Positions 8,746 through 18,499 are shown, counted from the first letter of the stretch. The stretch is DNA of 64,000 bases from Paracoccus everestensis (GCF_021491915.1 NZ_CP090836.1:471001-535000), one strand, 5' to 3'. Made by a program: numbers and translations. The notes: generated by a model from the sequence alone, not told the origin.

Positions 8746-9467
8746 CGACCGACGCGCGGGATGCGGGTCGCGGCATAGACCACCTCGGGATGCGGGGGAT
8801 GGCCGTGGGTGCGCGCCCAGAAGGCCCGCCCGCCCAGCCACAGGAACCGCGGCAAGGCCAGCACGACGCCCGCCAGGAACCCGCCCGCGTGCGCCCAGTA
8901 TGCAACCCCGCCCCCGTCGCCGGGCGTGGTGTAGCCGCCGAAGATCTGGATCGCCAGCCAGACGCCCAGCACGATCCAGGCAGGCAGGGTGAATATCTTG
9001 AAGAAGATGATGAAGATTGCGACGATATCGACCCGCGCGCGCGGAAACAGCAGAAGATATCCGCCCATGACGCCCGCGATGGCGCCGGATGCGCCCACCA
9101 TGGGAATGGGCGAAAGCGGATCCGCCGCAATCTGGGCCGCCGCCGCCGCCAGTCCGGCGGCCAGGTAAAAGGCCAAGAATCCCAGCCGGCCCATCTGTTC
9201 TTCCAGGTTATCGCCAAAAACATACAGGAACAGCAGGTTGCCCGCGATATGCATGATCCCGCCATGCAGGAACATATGGGTCAGCAGGCCCCACAGCAGT
9301 TCCCCCTGGATCACCGCCAGCGGATACAGCGCCAGCCGCACCCACAGCCATTCCCCGCCCTGCACCACAGGCAGGGTCAGCAGATACATCGCGATATTGG
9401 CGGCGATCAGGCCATAGGTGACCCAGGGACGCTGGTCGGACGGGTTATGGTCCCGGATCGGGAACAC
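8742..9467 (-). CDS. Rhomboid-family intramembrane serine protease
   Basis: A 241-residue, six- to seven-segment membrane protein. The catalytic dyad is visible: S127 in GASGAIAG and H193 in the A-H-A-G-G motif of the last conserved helix. The oxyanion-stabilising H73 and N77 lie in H-I-A-G-N. It is therefore predicted to be proteolytically active in the inner membrane; its substrate is unknown. The stop lies inside the last codons of mnmD (convergent, 4-base overlap), and the start is 5 bases beyond the stop of the upstream META lipoprotein gene, so both minus-strand genes are probably co-transcribed. Confidence 0.94.
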   Translation of the reverse strand: MFPIRDHNPSDQRPWVTYGLIAANIAMYLLTLPVVQGGEWLWVRLALYPLAVIQGELLWGLLTHMFLHGGIMHIAGNLLFLYVFGDNLEEQMGRLGFLAFYLAAGLAAAAAQIAADPLSPIPMVGASGAIAGVMGGYLLLFPRARVDIVAIFIIFFKIFTLPAWIVLGVWLAIQIFGGYTTPGDGGGVAYWAHAGGFLAGVVLALPRFLWLGGRAFWARTHGHPPHPEVVYAATRIPRVGR

Positions 9468-9471
9468 CGGC

Positions 9472-9894
9472 CTATTGCCCGGCTGCGGAAATCAGGCCGA
9501 TGCGTTCGCGCCCCTCGGGGTCGACTAGGGCGATGCCCCCCAATGCCCGCCGCGCGGCGGTGACGGAACCCAAGGCCATTCCGAACCGCGTTTCGGCCAT
9601 CATGCGATCAGGCTCGGCGCAGGCCATGCGGGTCATCACTGTCCCGCCGAGGGTCATGGCGCCGCCGCTTTCGGTCAACTGCGCGCTGTAGCGGTTGCAG
9701 GGCGCCCGGCCCGTGACGCGCCCGCCCTCGCCCACATCCAGCGTGACGCCGGCCGGTGCGGGGGCGCCGTCGATGCGGGCCACGGTGAAGCTGTTGCCGG
9801 GCTTCAGCATGGCCACGGACCTTTCGCCTGTATCCTGGCAAGCCGCCAGGGCGGCAACGGTTGCAAGCGCGGCAAGGGTGCGGATGATGGTCAT
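9472..9894 (-). CDS. META/HslJ-domain lipoprotein
   Basis: A 140-residue exported lipoprotein: an N-terminal hydrophobic signal ends in the lipobox L-A-A-C at residues 16-19. The mature part resembles the META domain, with CNRYSA and a following M-T-R-M-A-C segment that are characteristic of HslJ-like proteins. HslJ-type proteins are associated with stress and novobiocin resistance in E. coli, but their mechanism is unknown. The start was chosen at the ATG complementary to 9892-9894, because this gives the signal peptide. It sits 4 bases upstream of the rhomboid gene, probably in the same transcript, and is divergent from gabT. Confidence 0.84.
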   Translation of the reverse strand: MTIIRTLAALATVAALAACQDTGERSVAMLKPGNSFTVARIDGAPAPAGVTLDVGEGGRVTGRAPCNRYSAQLTESGGAMTLGGTVMTRMACAEPDRMMAETRFGMALGSVTAARRALGGIALVDPEGRERIGLISAAGQ

Positions 9895-10015
9895 GCGATC
9901 CTCGGGGGTGTTCGCGGCCAAGCATCGCTCGGCAGGCCGGGCTGTGCAAGGGCGGGCCTGTTCGGCGGGGATGGGCTGCGCTAGCATCCGCCAAATCCGC
10001 AAGGGAGCGATTCCG

Positions 10016-11308
10016 ATGACGACCATGACCGACCGCAAGGACGCCGCCATTTCCCGTGGCGTGGGCATGACCACGCAGATCTATGCCGAACGGGCCGAGA
10101 ATGCCGAAATCTGGGACCGCGACGGCAACCGCTATATCGACTTTGCGGCGGGCATCGCGGTCGTGAACACCGGCCACCGCCATCCGAAGGTCGTCGAGGC
10201 CGTGAAGGCGCAACTGGACCGCTTCACCCATACCTGCCACCAGGTCGTGCCGTATGAAAACTACGTCTCGCTGGCCGAGCGTTTGAACGCTTTGGTTCCC
10301 GGCGATTTCGACAAGAAGACGATCTTCGCCACGACGGGGGCCGAGGCGGTGGAAAACGCCATCAAGATCGCCCGCCATTATACCGGGCGGCCCGGCATTG
10401 TCAGTTTCGCAGGCGGTTTTCACGGGCGGACCTTCATGGGCATGGCATTGACCGGCAAGGTCCAGCCCTACAAGGCGGGCTTCGGACCGATGATGCCCGA
10501 TGTCTGGCACCTGCCGTTCCCCAATCCCCTGCACGGCGTCAGCAAGGAAGACGCGCTGAAATCCCTGCAGCAGCTGTTCAAGGCCGATCTGGAACCGGCC
10601 CGCGTGGCGGCCATCATCGTGGAACCTGTTCAGGGCGAGGGTGGGTTCTACGAGGTGCCGCCCGGCTTCATGGCCGAACTGCGCGCGCTGTGTGACCATC
10701 ACGGGATGCTGCTGATCGCGGACGAGGTGCAGACCGGATTCGCCCGCACCGGCAAGCTGTTCGCGATGGAACATCACGGGGTCGCGGCCGACCTGACCGC
10801 CATGGCCAAGGGGCTTGGCGGCGGCTTGCCGATCAGTGCCGTCACCGGCCGGGCCGAGGTGATGGACAGCCCCAATCCCGGTGGCCTGGGCGGCACCTAT
10901 GCGGGCAATCCGCTGGGCGTGGCCGCAGCCCATGCCGTTCTGGACGTGATCGAGGAAGAAGGGCTTTGCGACCGCGCCACCCGCCTGGGCCAGCGGTTGA
11001 AGCAGCGGCTGGCTGCGGCGCGCGACCAGATCCCGCAGATCGCCGACATCCGCGGCCCCGGCTTCATGAACGCGGTCGAATTCAACCTGCCCGGCAGCGA
11101 CAGCCCCAGCCCCGATTTCACCAACAAGGTCCGGGAAGAAGCGTTGAAGCGCGGCCTGATCCTGTTGACCTGCGGCGTATACGGCAACGTGGTCCGTTTC
11201 CTTGCACCGCTGACGATCCCGGACGCGGTGTTCGAGGAGGCCTTGGATATCCTGGACGACAGCCTGCTGGCGGCAAGGAACGGTTCTCATTCGGGATCGG
11301 GTGCATGA
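10016..11308 (+). CDS. gabT: 4-aminobutyrate aminotransferase
   Basis: A 430-residue class III PLP-dependent aminotransferase transferring the amino group of GABA to 2-oxoglutarate. The PLP lysine is K265 in T-A-M-A-K-G-L-G-G-G, preceded by the pyridine-binding D236 (IADEVQTGF); the G-A-E-A-V-E-N-A motif at about residues 108-115 binds the phosphate. The length and the N-terminal segment with the ISRGVGMTTQIYAERAENA run match bacterial GabT. The start ATG at 10016 follows AAGGGAGC; a second ATG three codons on is possible. No succinate-semialdehyde dehydrogenase is adjacent. The stop is interlocked (ATGA) with a small membrane-protein gene. Confidence 0.94.
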   Translation: MTTMTDRKDAAISRGVGMTTQIYAERAENAEIWDRDGNRYIDFAAGIAVVNTGHRHPKVVEAVKAQLDRFTHTCHQVVPYENYVSLAERLNALVPGDFDKKTIFATTGAEAVENAIKIARHYTGRPGIVSFAGGFHGRTFMGMALTGKVQPYKAGFGPMMPDVWHLPFPNPLHGVSKEDALKSLQQLFKADLEPARVAAIIVEPVQGEGGFYEVPPGFMAELRALCDHHGMLLIADEVQTGFARTGKLFAMEHHGVAADLTAMAKGLGGGLPISAVTGRAEVMDSPNPGGLGGTYAGNPLGVAAAHAVLDVIEEEGLCDRATRLGQRLKQRLAAARDQIPQIADIRGPGFMNAVEFNLPGSDSPSPDFTNKVREEALKRGLILLTCGVYGNVVRFLAPLTIPDAVFEEALDILDDSLLAARNGSHSGSGA

Positions 11309-11640
11309 CGGATGTCGCCCTGGGCCAGCTTGCGACGTCAGAGTTGATGTTCGTCGTTGTCCTGGGGCTGGGCCTGGCGATCTTCAATGGCGGGATGGCG
11401 GCGGTGCTGCCTGCCCGATCCCGGGGTGCCTGGCTGTTGATCATGGCCGCCGTGCAACTGGCCTTTGGCGGTCTTTTGATCGTTCTGGCGCGATCGACCC
11501 TGTCACAGCAGGGCGGGGACATCCGCTATTCGATCGGCGTGCTGTTCGCCGCGCCCGTCGTCATCGGCGGGGTGATCGCCGTGGCCATGTGGGTCGTGGA
11601 TCGAAGGTTCTTGCGCACCGCCCGTCGCCGGGAACCCTAG
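11305..11640 (+). CDS. Hypothetical small membrane protein downstream of gabT
   Basis: A 111-residue protein with three predicted membrane helices (about residues 15-35, 43-62 and 75-97) and a basic C terminus (RRFLRTARRREP), suggesting a cytoplasmic tail. I do not recognise a family. It starts at an ATG overlapping the gabT stop by 4 bases, so it is translated from the same message. A general membrane role is all that can be said. Confidence 0.72.
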   Translation: MTDVALGQLATSELMFVVVLGLGLAIFNGGMAAVLPARSRGAWLLIMAAVQLAFGGLLIVLARSTLSQQGGDIRYSIGVLFAAPVVIGGVIAVAMWVVDRRFLRTARRREP

Positions 11641-11771
11641 GCAGGGCTGCCACGGGACGGCACGGAGGCGGCTTTCCGGATCGCGGAGAATGCGGGCCTC
11701 TTGTCCGGGGGCGGGGCAGGACGGTGGCGGGGCTTCGGGGGATCATTGGAACGGGGACCGGCACTTTCGCC

Positions 11772-11800
11772 TTGTCCTTGGCCGGGGACGATTGTCTTAA
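11772..11800 (+). promoter_or_regulatory. Possible promoter of the FMN reductase/exporter operon
   Basis: TTGTCC (11772-11777) and TCTTAA (11795-11800) are separated by 17 bases, a fair sigma-70-type match 38 bases before the start codon. The -10 lies within a 10-base perfect palindrome GTCTTAAGAC (11794-11803), which could be an operator. The rest of the 197-base gap (11641-11837) shows no gene. No experimental support. Confidence 0.35.
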
Positions 11801-11837
11801 GACCCGAAGGCCCTGACACAGCGCGCAAGGAGCGGGA

Positions 11838-12422
11838 ATGACGGAACGCAAATGCATCGGGGTGATCCTGGGGTCGATCCGCGAAGGCCGGATCAACGAC
11901 CGCGTGGCATTCTGGGTGATCCGCCAGCTGGAAGGGCACGGCTTTGCCACGCGGACCATCGACCCGGCCGACCCCGACCTGCTGCCCGTGCAACTGGGCG
12001 ACGAAGCCGCAATTCAGCGGCTGCGCGGCCAGATGGCGAACCTTGACGGCTTTGTCATCGTCACCCCCGAATACAACCATGCCGAACCGGGGCATCTGAA
12101 AACGCTGATCGACAGCGTCACCGCCGAATGGTGGGCGCGCCCCGTGGGGCTGATCGGCTATGGCGGCCTGTCGGGCGGATTACGCGCGTTGGAGGCACTG
12201 CGCATCATCCTGGCGGAACTGCATACGGTGACGCTGCGCGACACGGTCAGCTTTGCCTCGCCTTGGCGGCGGTTCGACGAACTGGGCCACATGACCGACC
12301 CCGATGCCGCAGCCGCGGCCGAGGCCGCGATGGCCGTCTTTGCCCATCGGCTGGATTGGTGGGTCGAGGCCCTGGCCCATGCGCGCCATGCCCGCCCCTA
12401 TGACCCCCGGGATGACGGCTGA
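11838..12422 (+). CDS. NADPH-dependent FMN reductase / flavodoxin-fold oxidoreductase
   Basis: A 194-residue flavodoxin-fold protein. The N-terminal phosphate loop (VILGSIREGRINDRVA) and the middle motif V-T-P-E-Y-N-H form the FMN-binding site seen in the NADPH-dependent FMN reductase family (azoreductases, chromate/quinone reductases). The exact electron acceptor is unknown. A clear AAGGAGCGGGA ribosome site precedes the ATG. It is the first gene of a four-gene unit with an MFS exporter and a two-component ABC exporter, each overlapping the next by 1-4 bases, which suggests detoxification of a redox-active compound; that is inference. Confidence 0.87.
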   Translation: MTERKCIGVILGSIREGRINDRVAFWVIRQLEGHGFATRTIDPADPDLLPVQLGDEAAIQRLRGQMANLDGFVIVTPEYNHAEPGHLKTLIDSVTAEWWARPVGLIGYGGLSGGLRALEALRIILAELHTVTLRDTVSFASPWRRFDELGHMTDPDAAAAAEAAMAVFAHRLDWWVEALAHARHARPYDPRDDG

Positions 12423-13618
12423 TGGATCGACTGCTGGTCGACCCGCGAAGCTGGGGGCTGATGCTGGCTGCGACGCTGACGGTGATGTCGAACGCCACGA
12501 TCACCCCCTCCCTGCCGGGGCTGGAAGCCGCCTTTGCCGACGATCCGCTGGCCCCCACCATCACCCGGCTGCTGATCACCGCGCCGTCGCTGCTGGTCGC
12601 GGTCGTGGCGCCCTTGGCGGGGGTGCTGACCGACCGGCTGGGACGCCGCCGCCCGCTGCTGTGGGGGCTGGTCATCTATGCCATTGCCGGCACCGCTGGG
12701 CTTTATCTGCCCACGCTGGAGACGATCCTGGCCAGCCGCCTGGCGCTTGGCCTGGGGGTCGCGCTAATCATGACAGCGCAGGCCGCGTTGATCGGTGATT
12801 ACTTCGACGGCCCGGCGCGCGGGCGGCTGGTGGGATACCAGATGGCCGCGACCAATCTGGGCGGCCTGATCTTTGTCACGACCGCTGGCGCCCTGGCCGC
12901 CATCGACGCGCGGCTGCCCTTTGCGATCTATGGGCTGGCGGTGCCGCTGTTCCCGCTGTTGTGGCGGATTCTGCCTGAACCGCCCCGTGCTGCCGGAGGT
13001 CGCGGTCCTGTGGCCCGTCACGAATTGCCCGCCGATCCCGGCTGGCGGATGGTGGCCACCGTCATGTCGGGGGCGGCGGGGCTGACCTTTGTCATCTTCT
13101 ATGCGGTGCCCACGCAACTGCCCTATCACCTGCAAGGGATCGGGCTAACGGATCCGCGCCACGCGGGCGTGGTGATGGGGGCGATGATGGCCTCGGCCGC
13201 CGTCATGTCGGTTGTCTCGGGCCTGGTCCGGCTGGGGCGGATCGCCACGCCTGTCGCAGGCTATCTGGGATTGGCCGGGGGCTTTGCGGCGATTGCCCTG
13301 GCGCAGGGGCTGGGGATGGCGATGGCGGGGGCGGCGCTGATCGGGGCGGGACTGGGGTTCTGTATGCCGACCTTTATTACAACGGCGTTGAACGCCGCAC
13401 CCGCGCGGTATCGGGGGCTGGTGTCGGGGCTGATCACCTCGGCCATTTTCCTGGGGCAGTTCCTGTCGCCCCTGGCGTCGACGCCGCTGGTCGCCCATCT
13501 GGGTTATCCGGGGGCCTTCCTGACGGGTGCCACAGGTTTTGTCGTGCTGGCGGTGGCGCTGATCGCAATGCTGCGGCGCCAGGCTCCGGCGGTGCAGGTG
13601 AAAAGGATTTCCGAATGA
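12422..13618 (+). CDS. MFS transporter (drug-efflux type)
   Basis: A 398-residue major facilitator with about 12 membrane helices. The loop between helices 2 and 3 carries the family motif [11 protein letters not shown], and a long basic loop near residue 190 separates the two six-helix halves. The size and organisation fit a small-molecule exporter (DHA1-like), but the substrate is unknown. The start codon shares one base with the FMN-reductase stop, and the stop overlaps the ABC ATPase start by 4 bases. Confidence 0.88.
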   Translation: MDRLLVDPRSWGLMLAATLTVMSNATITPSLPGLEAAFADDPLAPTITRLLITAPSLLVAVVAPLAGVLTDRLGRRRPLLWGLVIYAIAGTAGLYLPTLETILASRLALGLGVALIMTAQAALIGDYFDGPARGRLVGYQMAATNLGGLIFVTTAGALAAIDARLPFAIYGLAVPLFPLLWRILPEPPRAAGGRGPVARHELPADPGWRMVATVMSGAAGLTFVIFYAVPTQLPYHLQGIGLTDPRHAGVVMGAMMASAAVMSVVSGLVRLGRIATPVAGYLGLAGGFAAIALAQGLGMAMAGAALIGAGLGFCMPTFITTALNAAPARYRGLVSGLITSAIFLGQFLSPLASTPLVAHLGYPGAFLTGATGFVVLAVALIAMLRRQAPAVQVKRISE

Positions 13619-14556
13619 CCGCGATCATCCAGATCGACCATTTGTCCAAGCAATACGGCAGCGGCACCAAGGCGCTGAGCGATGTCACCCTGGACATCCA
13701 CGAGGGCGAGATCATCGCCCTTCTGGGTCCGAACGGGGCGGGCAAGACCACGCTGATTTCCATCATCTGCGGGCTGGTGGTGCCCACGGGCGGCACGGTT
13801 CGCGTGGGTGGCCACGACATCCGCACGGACTGGCGCGGCGCGCGCAAGCTGATCGGCCTTGTTCCCCAGGAAATCGCCCTTGAACCCTTCGAGACGGTCC
13901 TGAACGCGGTCCGCTTCACGCGCGGCCTTTATGGCGAAGGCCCGGACGACGCCTATATCGAACAGGTGCTGCGCAGCCTGGCCCTGTGGGACAAGCGCGA
14001 TGCCAAGACCCGCGAGCTGTCGGGCGGCATGAAGCGGCGGGTGCTGATCGCCAAGGCCTTGTCGCACCGGCCCAAGGTGCTGTTCCTGGACGAACCCACG
14101 GCGGGGGTGGACGTGACCCTGCGCCGCGAGATGTGGGAGGTCGTGGACCAGTTGCGGCGCGATGGCGTGACGATCATCCTGACCACGCATTACCTGGAGG
14201 AAGCCGAGGAAATGGCCGACCGCATCGGCGTCATCAACCGCGGCCAGCTGCTGCTGCTCAAGCCTACGGCGGATCTGATGGGCGAGTTCGGCAAGAAGAC
14301 CCTGACGGTCGAGTTGATAGAACCCCTGGCCGCCATCCCCGATACGCTGGCGGACCGGGGATTGCGCCTGTCTGCGGACGGGCGGTCGCTGGCCTATGAA
14401 TACGACACCCGGGCCGAACGCACCGGCATCGCGCATCTGCTGGGCGATCTGGCGGGACAGGGGATCATGGTGCGCGACGTATCCACCCGGCAATCCAGCC
14501 TTGAAGAAGTGTTCATGACGCTGGTCAGCGAACCGCGTCAGGAGGTAACGGCATGA
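13615..14556 (+). CDS. ABC-type exporter ATP-binding protein
   Basis: A 313-residue ATPase of the CcmA/NatA-like (ABC-2 exporter) class. Walker A is GPNGAGKT (about residue 38), the signature is ELSGGMKRR, and Walker B is [14 protein letters not shown]-terminal ~80-residue extension is typical of drug/polysaccharide ABC-2 ATPases. It pairs with the ABC-2 permease that follows (4-base overlap), and both are coupled to the upstream MFS gene. Substrate unknown. Confidence 0.92.
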   Translation: MTAIIQIDHLSKQYGSGTKALSDVTLDIHEGEIIALLGPNGAGKTTLISIICGLVVPTGGTVRVGGHDIRTDWRGARKLIGLVPQEIALEPFETVLNAVRFTRGLYGEGPDDAYIEQVLRSLALWDKRDAKTRELSGGMKRRVLIAKALSHRPKVLFLDEPTAGVDVTLRREMWEVVDQLRRDGVTIILTTHYLEEAEEMADRIGVINRGQLLLLKPTADLMGEFGKKTLTVELIEPLAAIPDTLADRGLRLSADGRSLAYEYDTRAERTGIAHLLGDLAGQGIMVRDVSTRQSSLEEVFMTLVSEPRQEVTA

Positions 14557-15323
14557 GCGGCGTCAACTGGCCCGGCGTCTGGGCGATCTTCCATCACGAG
14601 ATGACGCGCTTTTTCCGCACCGTCATGCAGTCGATGCTGTCGCCGGTCGTGTCCACGGTGCTGTATTTCGTGGTCTTCGGCGCGGCCATCGGCGGGCGCA
14701 TCCAGTCGGTCGAGGGCGTGGAATACGGCGCCTTCATCGTGCCCGGCCTGATGATGCTGACGATCCTGCAGCAATCGGTCAGCAATGCCAGCTTCGGCAT
14801 CTATTTCCCGAAGTTCAGCGGCACGATCTATGAATACCTGGTGTCCCCGGTGGGCTGGATCGAGGTGACGCTGGGCTTTGTGGGGGCGGCCGCCACCAAG
14901 GCCGTGCTGATCGCCCTTGTGATCCTGGTGACCAGCTTCTTCTTCGTGGGCGTCCATATCCTGCACCCGTTCTGGATGCTGGCCTTCCTGATCCTGACCG
15001 CCACCGGATTCAGCCTGCTGGGCTTCATCATCGGCCTATGGGCGAAGAACTTCGAGCAGTTGCAGATCGTGCCGATGATGGTGATCACGCCCTTGGTTTT
15101 TCTGGGCGGCGCGTTCTATTCGTCGGATATGCTGCCGCCATTCTGGGAAGGCGTGGCCAAGCTGAATCCGGTCCTGTACCTTGTGTCGGGCTTTCGCTGG
15201 TCGTTTTTCGGCCTTGCCGACGTGCCGGTCGGCGTGTCTCTGGTCGCGGTCACCGTGATGATCGTGGCCTGCTGCGCGGCGATCCGCTGGATCTTCGCGA
15301 CCGGCTGGCGGCTGCGCGAGTGA
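14553..15323 (+). CDS. ABC-2 type transporter permease
   Basis: A 256-residue inner-membrane permease with six hydrophobic segments and the ABC-2 signature region near the C terminus ([23 protein letters not shown] followed by the last helices). It is the membrane partner of the preceding ATPase, and together they would form a homodimeric exporter. The last ~290 bases are overlapped on the opposite strand by the open tail of the secreted SACT-type protein gene, which is unusual for this compact genome. Confidence 0.92.
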   Translation: MSGVNWPGVWAIFHHEMTRFFRTVMQSMLSPVVSTVLYFVVFGAAIGGRIQSVEGVEYGAFIVPGLMMLTILQQSVSNASFGIYFPKFSGTIYEYLVSPVGWIEVTLGFVGAAATKAVLIALVILVTSFFFVGVHILHPFWMLAFLILTATGFSLLGFIIGLWAKNFEQLQIVPMMVITPLVFLGGAFYSSDMLPPFWEGVAKLNPVLYLVSGFRWSFFGLADVPVGVSLVAVTVMIVACCAAIRWIFATGWRLRE

Positions 15324-15785
15324 GCTGCGCTGCTCCATGTTGCAGATGCGGGACTGGGGATCGAGCCTGACATAGTCGCGTGCCGTGATGACCTGCATCT
15401 CCATCGTGCGGTTCCAGCCGCCGAACCAGCGGTCGCGGATGCCATTGCGATAAAAGTTGCCCATGATCTGGTCCACATAGGGCGGGATGATCTGGGTGTT
15501 CGGGATGCGCGGCGCGTGAAAGCCGATGCGCGACTTCGGCCCCAGGCAGGCATTGGGCAGCGTCGTCAGGATCGTGCAGGCCGACCGGCAGTATCCTTGG
15601 ATCCGCACCGTCTTGCCCGACCGGGCCAGCCGTTCGCGCAACTGCACCATTTGCAGCACATTGCCGCCGCGATGGTTTTCCACGTCGATAAAGCGCCCCC
15701 GATCGACGATATCGGCGTTGGTTGCGGCGGGAACCACGCCCGTCAGGGCGGCGGCAAGGGTCAGGATCAGGCGAAATCGGGTCAT
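15036..15785 (-). CDS. Secreted SACT-motif protein (ClpP/crotonase-fold-like), frame running antisense into ABC permease
   Basis: The N-terminal ~154 residues look like a real exported protein. A signal peptide is followed by [20 protein letters not shown], and then by G-Y-C-R-S-A-C-T at about residues 64-71 and [10 protein letters not shown]. This arrangement resembles predicted periplasmic ClpP-like proteins (COG3904-type) in which the Ser of S-A-C-T sits at the nucleophile position. The last two cysteines may form a disulfide. From 15323 down to the first in-frame stop at 15036 the gene lies entirely opposite the ABC permease, and that part (charged, [12 protein letters not shown]) reads as antisense. 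The native stop may have been lost; a true protein of about 155-160 residues is likely. Function unknown. Confidence 0.65.
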   Translation of the reverse strand: MTRFRLILTLAAALTGVVPAATNADIVDRGRFIDVENHRGGNVLQMVQLRERLARSGKTVRIQGYCRSACTILTTLPNACLGPKSRIGFHAPRIPNTQIIPPYVDQIMGNFYRNGIRDRWFGGWNRTMEMQVITARDYVRLDPQSRICNMEQRSSLAQPPAGREDPADRRAAGHDHHGDRDQRHADRHVGKAEKRPAKARHKVQDRIQLGHAFPEWRQHIRRIERAAQKNQGRDHHHRHDLQLLEVLRP

Positions 15786-15892
15786 GCGGTGTATCTTGCC
15801 GATTGGCGGAGTTTCGGGAAATCACGTTCCGGCGACGTCAAGCGTGCCGCATCCCCCTTTTCCGGCGCGCCCGAATCACCTATCTGCGGCGG

Positions 15893-17269
15893 ATGCACAT
15901 GAACCCGCCCGACCTGCGCCCCGACCTGGCCCGCGCCCGCATTCCCGATGACAGCCTTGGGGTGCGCCGCGAAGGCCAGCCGACCATCGGCATGGTCAGC
16001 CTTGGCTGTCCCAAGGCGCTTGTGGACAGCGAACGCATCCTGACCCGCCTGCGGGCCGAGGGCTATGCGATCAGCCCCGACTACAAGGGTGCGGATGCGG
16101 TGATCGTGAACACCTGCGGCTTCTTGGACAGCGCCAAGGCGGAATCGCTGGATGCGATTGGCGAGGCGCTGCGCGAGAATGGCAAGGTTCTGGTCACGGG
16201 CTGTCTGGGGGCGGAACCCGAATACATCACGGGCGCCCATCCCAAAGTTCTGGCCGTCACCGGCCCGCACCAGTACGAGGCCGTGCTGGATGCGGTCCAC
16301 GCCGCCGTGCCACCGCAGCCCGATCCCTTTATCGACCTGCTGCCTGCATCGGGCGTCAGCCTGACCCCGCGCCATTACAGCTATCTGAAGATTTCCGAGG
16401 GCTGCAATCACCGCTGCAAGTTCTGCATCATTCCCGATATGCGCGGACGCCTGGTCAGCCGCCCCGCCCATGCCATCGTCCGCGAGGCCGAGAAGCTGGT
16501 CGAGGCCGGGGTCAGGGAATTGCTGGTCATCAGCCAGGACACTTCGGCCTATGGCCTGGACCGCAAGTTTGAAACCGAACGCGGCCACCGCGCCCATATC
16601 ACCGACCTGGCCCGCGACTTGGGCAGCCTGGGGGCCTGGCTGCGGCTGCATTACGTTTACCCCTATCCCCATGTGCGCGACCTGATCCCGCTGATGGCGG
16701 AAGGGCTGGTGCTGCCCTATCTGGACATCCCCTTCCAGCACGCCCATCCCGAGGTGCTGCGCCGCATGGCCCGTCCCGCCGCCGCCGCGCGGACCCTTGA
16801 CGAAATTGCCGCCTGGCGCGCGGTCTGCCCGGACATCACCCTGCGATCCACCTTCATCGTGGGCTATCCCGGCGAAACCGAGGCCGAGTTCCAGACCCTG
16901 CTGGACTGGCTGGACGAGGCGCAACTGGATCGCGTGGGCGCCTTCCAGTACGAGAACGTCAAGGGCGCGCGGGCCAATGACCTGCCCGATCATGTCGCGC
17001 CCGAGGTCAAGCAGGACCGCTTCGAGCGTTTCATGGAAAAGGCCCAGGCGATTTCCGAAGCCAAGCTGGCGGCCAAGGTCGGCAGCCGGATCGAGGTGAT
17101 CGTGGACAGCGTGGACGATCAGGGGGCCACCTGCCGCACCAAGGCGGACGCCCCGGAAATCGACGGCAACCTGTTCATCGACGAAAGGTTCCAGGCCCTG
17201 GCCCCCGGCGATATCGTGACCGTGACCGTGGACGAGGCGGGCGAATACGATCTTTGGGGCCGTTTGTGA
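15893..17269 (+). CDS. rimO: Ribosomal protein S12 Asp methylthiotransferase
   Basis: A 458-residue radical-SAM methylthiotransferase that modifies the conserved aspartate of S12. It has the N-terminal cluster-binding cysteines C39 (SLGCPKAL), C75 ([10 protein letters not shown]) and C104 ([10 protein letters not shown]), the radical-SAM motif C171-x3-C175-x2-C178, and a C-terminal TRAM domain. The S-L-G-C-P-K-x-L-V-D-S-E pattern is diagnostic of RimO rather than MiaB. The start at ATG 15893 is used; ATG 15899 is possible. The stop overlaps the endonuclease start (GTGA), making this housekeeping gene the head of the following four-gene unit. Confidence 0.96.
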   Translation: MHMNPPDLRPDLARARIPDDSLGVRREGQPTIGMVSLGCPKALVDSERILTRLRAEGYAISPDYKGADAVIVNTCGFLDSAKAESLDAIGEALRENGKVLVTGCLGAEPEYITGAHPKVLAVTGPHQYEAVLDAVHAAVPPQPDPFIDLLPASGVSLTPRHYSYLKISEGCNHRCKFCIIPDMRGRLVSRPAHAIVREAEKLVEAGVRELLVISQDTSAYGLDRKFETERGHRAHITDLARDLGSLGAWLRLHYVYPYPHVRDLIPLMAEGLVLPYLDIPFQHAHPEVLRRMARPAAAARTLDEIAAWRAVCPDITLRSTFIVGYPGETEAEFQTLLDWLDEAQLDRVGAFQYENVKGARANDLPDHVAPEVKQDRFERFMEKAQAISEAKLAAKVGSRIEVIVDSVDDQGATCRTKADAPEIDGNLFIDERFQALAPGDIVTVTVDEAGEYDLWGRL

Positions 17270-17880
17270 CGCTGCGAAACCGGCTGCCTGCCTTTATCGC
17301 CGACCATTACGAGGTTCACGAATGGCGCCATGCAAGCGCCATCCTGGCGCATGACTTTCCCGATGAATGGCGCGACATCATCGACGTGCTGACATCCTTC
17401 CGCCTGAAACGCGAATGGATCGAGGTGGGGGGCGGCAACAAGTCGCGCGTGTCGGCCTTTATCGACGGGTTTCTGGCAACGCGGGGCTGGCGTGAACGGC
17501 AGTTCCGCACCGGCATCGTGGTCGATGACCTGATGAAGGAAAGCCCCACCCACAAGGTCGATTGCTTCAAGCGCGGCATCGGGCTGGAGATCGAGTGGAA
17601 CAACAAGGATCCGTTTTATGATCGCGATCTCAACAACTTCCGCCTGCTGTTCGACCTGCGCGCGTTAAGCGTGGGTGTGATCGTCACCCGGGCGGATGAA
17701 CTCCAGCAGATCTTCCGCCAGCTTGGGCGGGGGTCGTCCTATGGCGAATCCACCACGCATATGTCGAAGCTGTTGCCCCGAATTGAAGGTGGCGGCGGGG
17801 CGGGCTGTCCGCTATTGGTGTTCGGTATCACCAAAGCCCTTTACCTGGACACCGGAGGCCACGTTGAGCAGCGCGTCTGA
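17266..17880 (+). CDS. BglII/BstYI-like type II restriction endonuclease
   Basis: A 204-residue PD-(D/E)XK-type protein. The predicted metal site is D99-x8-E108-x-E110 ([18 protein letters not shown]). The spacing equals the D84/E93/Q95 arrangement of BglII, with Glu in the last position as in BamHI. BstYI-type enzymes have about the same length. These enzymes cut GATC-centred palindromes such as AGATCT or RGATCY; the specificity here is unproven. The GTG start at 17266 overlaps the rimO stop by 4 bases (a TTG at 17254 is the alternative). The 3' end overlaps an adenine methyltransferase gene by 17 bases, which supports a restriction-modification role. Confidence 0.82.
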   Translation: MTLRNRLPAFIADHYEVHEWRHASAILAHDFPDEWRDIIDVLTSFRLKREWIEVGGGNKSRVSAFIDGFLATRGWRERQFRTGIVVDDLMKESPTHKVDCFKRGIGLEIEWNNKDPFYDRDLNNFRLLFDLRALSVGVIVTRADELQQIFRQLGRGSSYGESTTHMSKLLPRIEGGGGAGCPLLVFGITKALYLDTGGHVEQRV

Positions 17881-18499
17881 CGATCTTCTGGCCACCGCAG
17901 GCGCCGTCAAGTTCGGCACCATCCTGGCCGATCCCCCCTGGCAGTTCCAGAACCGCACGGGCAAGATGGCCCCCGAACACAAGCGCCTGTCGCGTTACCC
18001 GACCATGACGCTGGACGCGATCTGCGACCTGCCCGTCGAGGCGGTGGCCGACGCCCGGGCGCATCTTTACCTGTGGGTGCCGAACGCCCTTTTGCCCGAG
18101 GGGCTGAAGGTGATGGAACACTGGGGCTTCAAGTACAAATCCAACCTGATCTGGTACAAGGTCCGCAAGGATGGCGGCCCCGACCGGCGCGGCGTGGGGT
18201 TTTATTTCCGCAACGTGACGGAAATCCTGCTGTTCGGCGTGCGCGGCAAGGATGTGCGCACGCTGGATGCGGGCCGCAGCCAAGAAAACATCATCGCCAC
18301 CCAGAAACGCGAACACTCGCGCAAGCCAGACGAGCAGTACGACCTGATCGAGGCTTGCAGCTGGGGCCCTCGGCTGGAGATGTTCGCGCGGGGTCCGCGC
18401 AAGAACTGGACCGTCTGGGGCAACCAGGCCGATGATTACCAGCCGGACTGGCCCACCTATTCCAACCATTCCCAAAGCAATGTGGTCAAGCTGCGTTGA
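17864..18499 (+). CDS. MT-A70-family adenine-N6 DNA methyltransferase
   Basis: A 211-residue methyltransferase with the catalytic D23-P-P-W26 motif of the MT-A70 family (M.MunI-like, METTL3-like fold), and later AHLYLWVPN and NWTVWGNQ segments typical of the bacterial members. It would methylate adenine in DNA, presumably the site cut by the overlapping endonuclease. The start is TTG at 17864: a GGAGG sits 7 bases upstream inside the endonuclease gene, and no ATG or GTG offers a comparable length. A stop/start overlap of 4 bases links it to the next gene. No separate specificity or controller gene is present. Confidence 0.85.
   Translation: MSSASDDLLATAGAVKFGTILADPPWQFQNRTGKMAPEHKRLSRYPTMTLDAICDLPVEAVADARAHLYLWVPNALLPEGLKVMEHWGFKYKSNLIWYKVRKDGGPDRRGVGFYFRNVTEILLFGVRGKDVRTLDAGRSQENIIATQKREHSRKPDEQYDLIEACSWGPRLEMFARGPRKNWTVWGNQADDYQPDWPTYSNHSQSNVVKLR

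Noticed and set aside
9608..11290. 560-codon open frame antisense to gabT
   Set aside because: Long only because of high GC; the translation is rich in H, Q, R and G with no domain, and gabT on the other strand is unambiguous.
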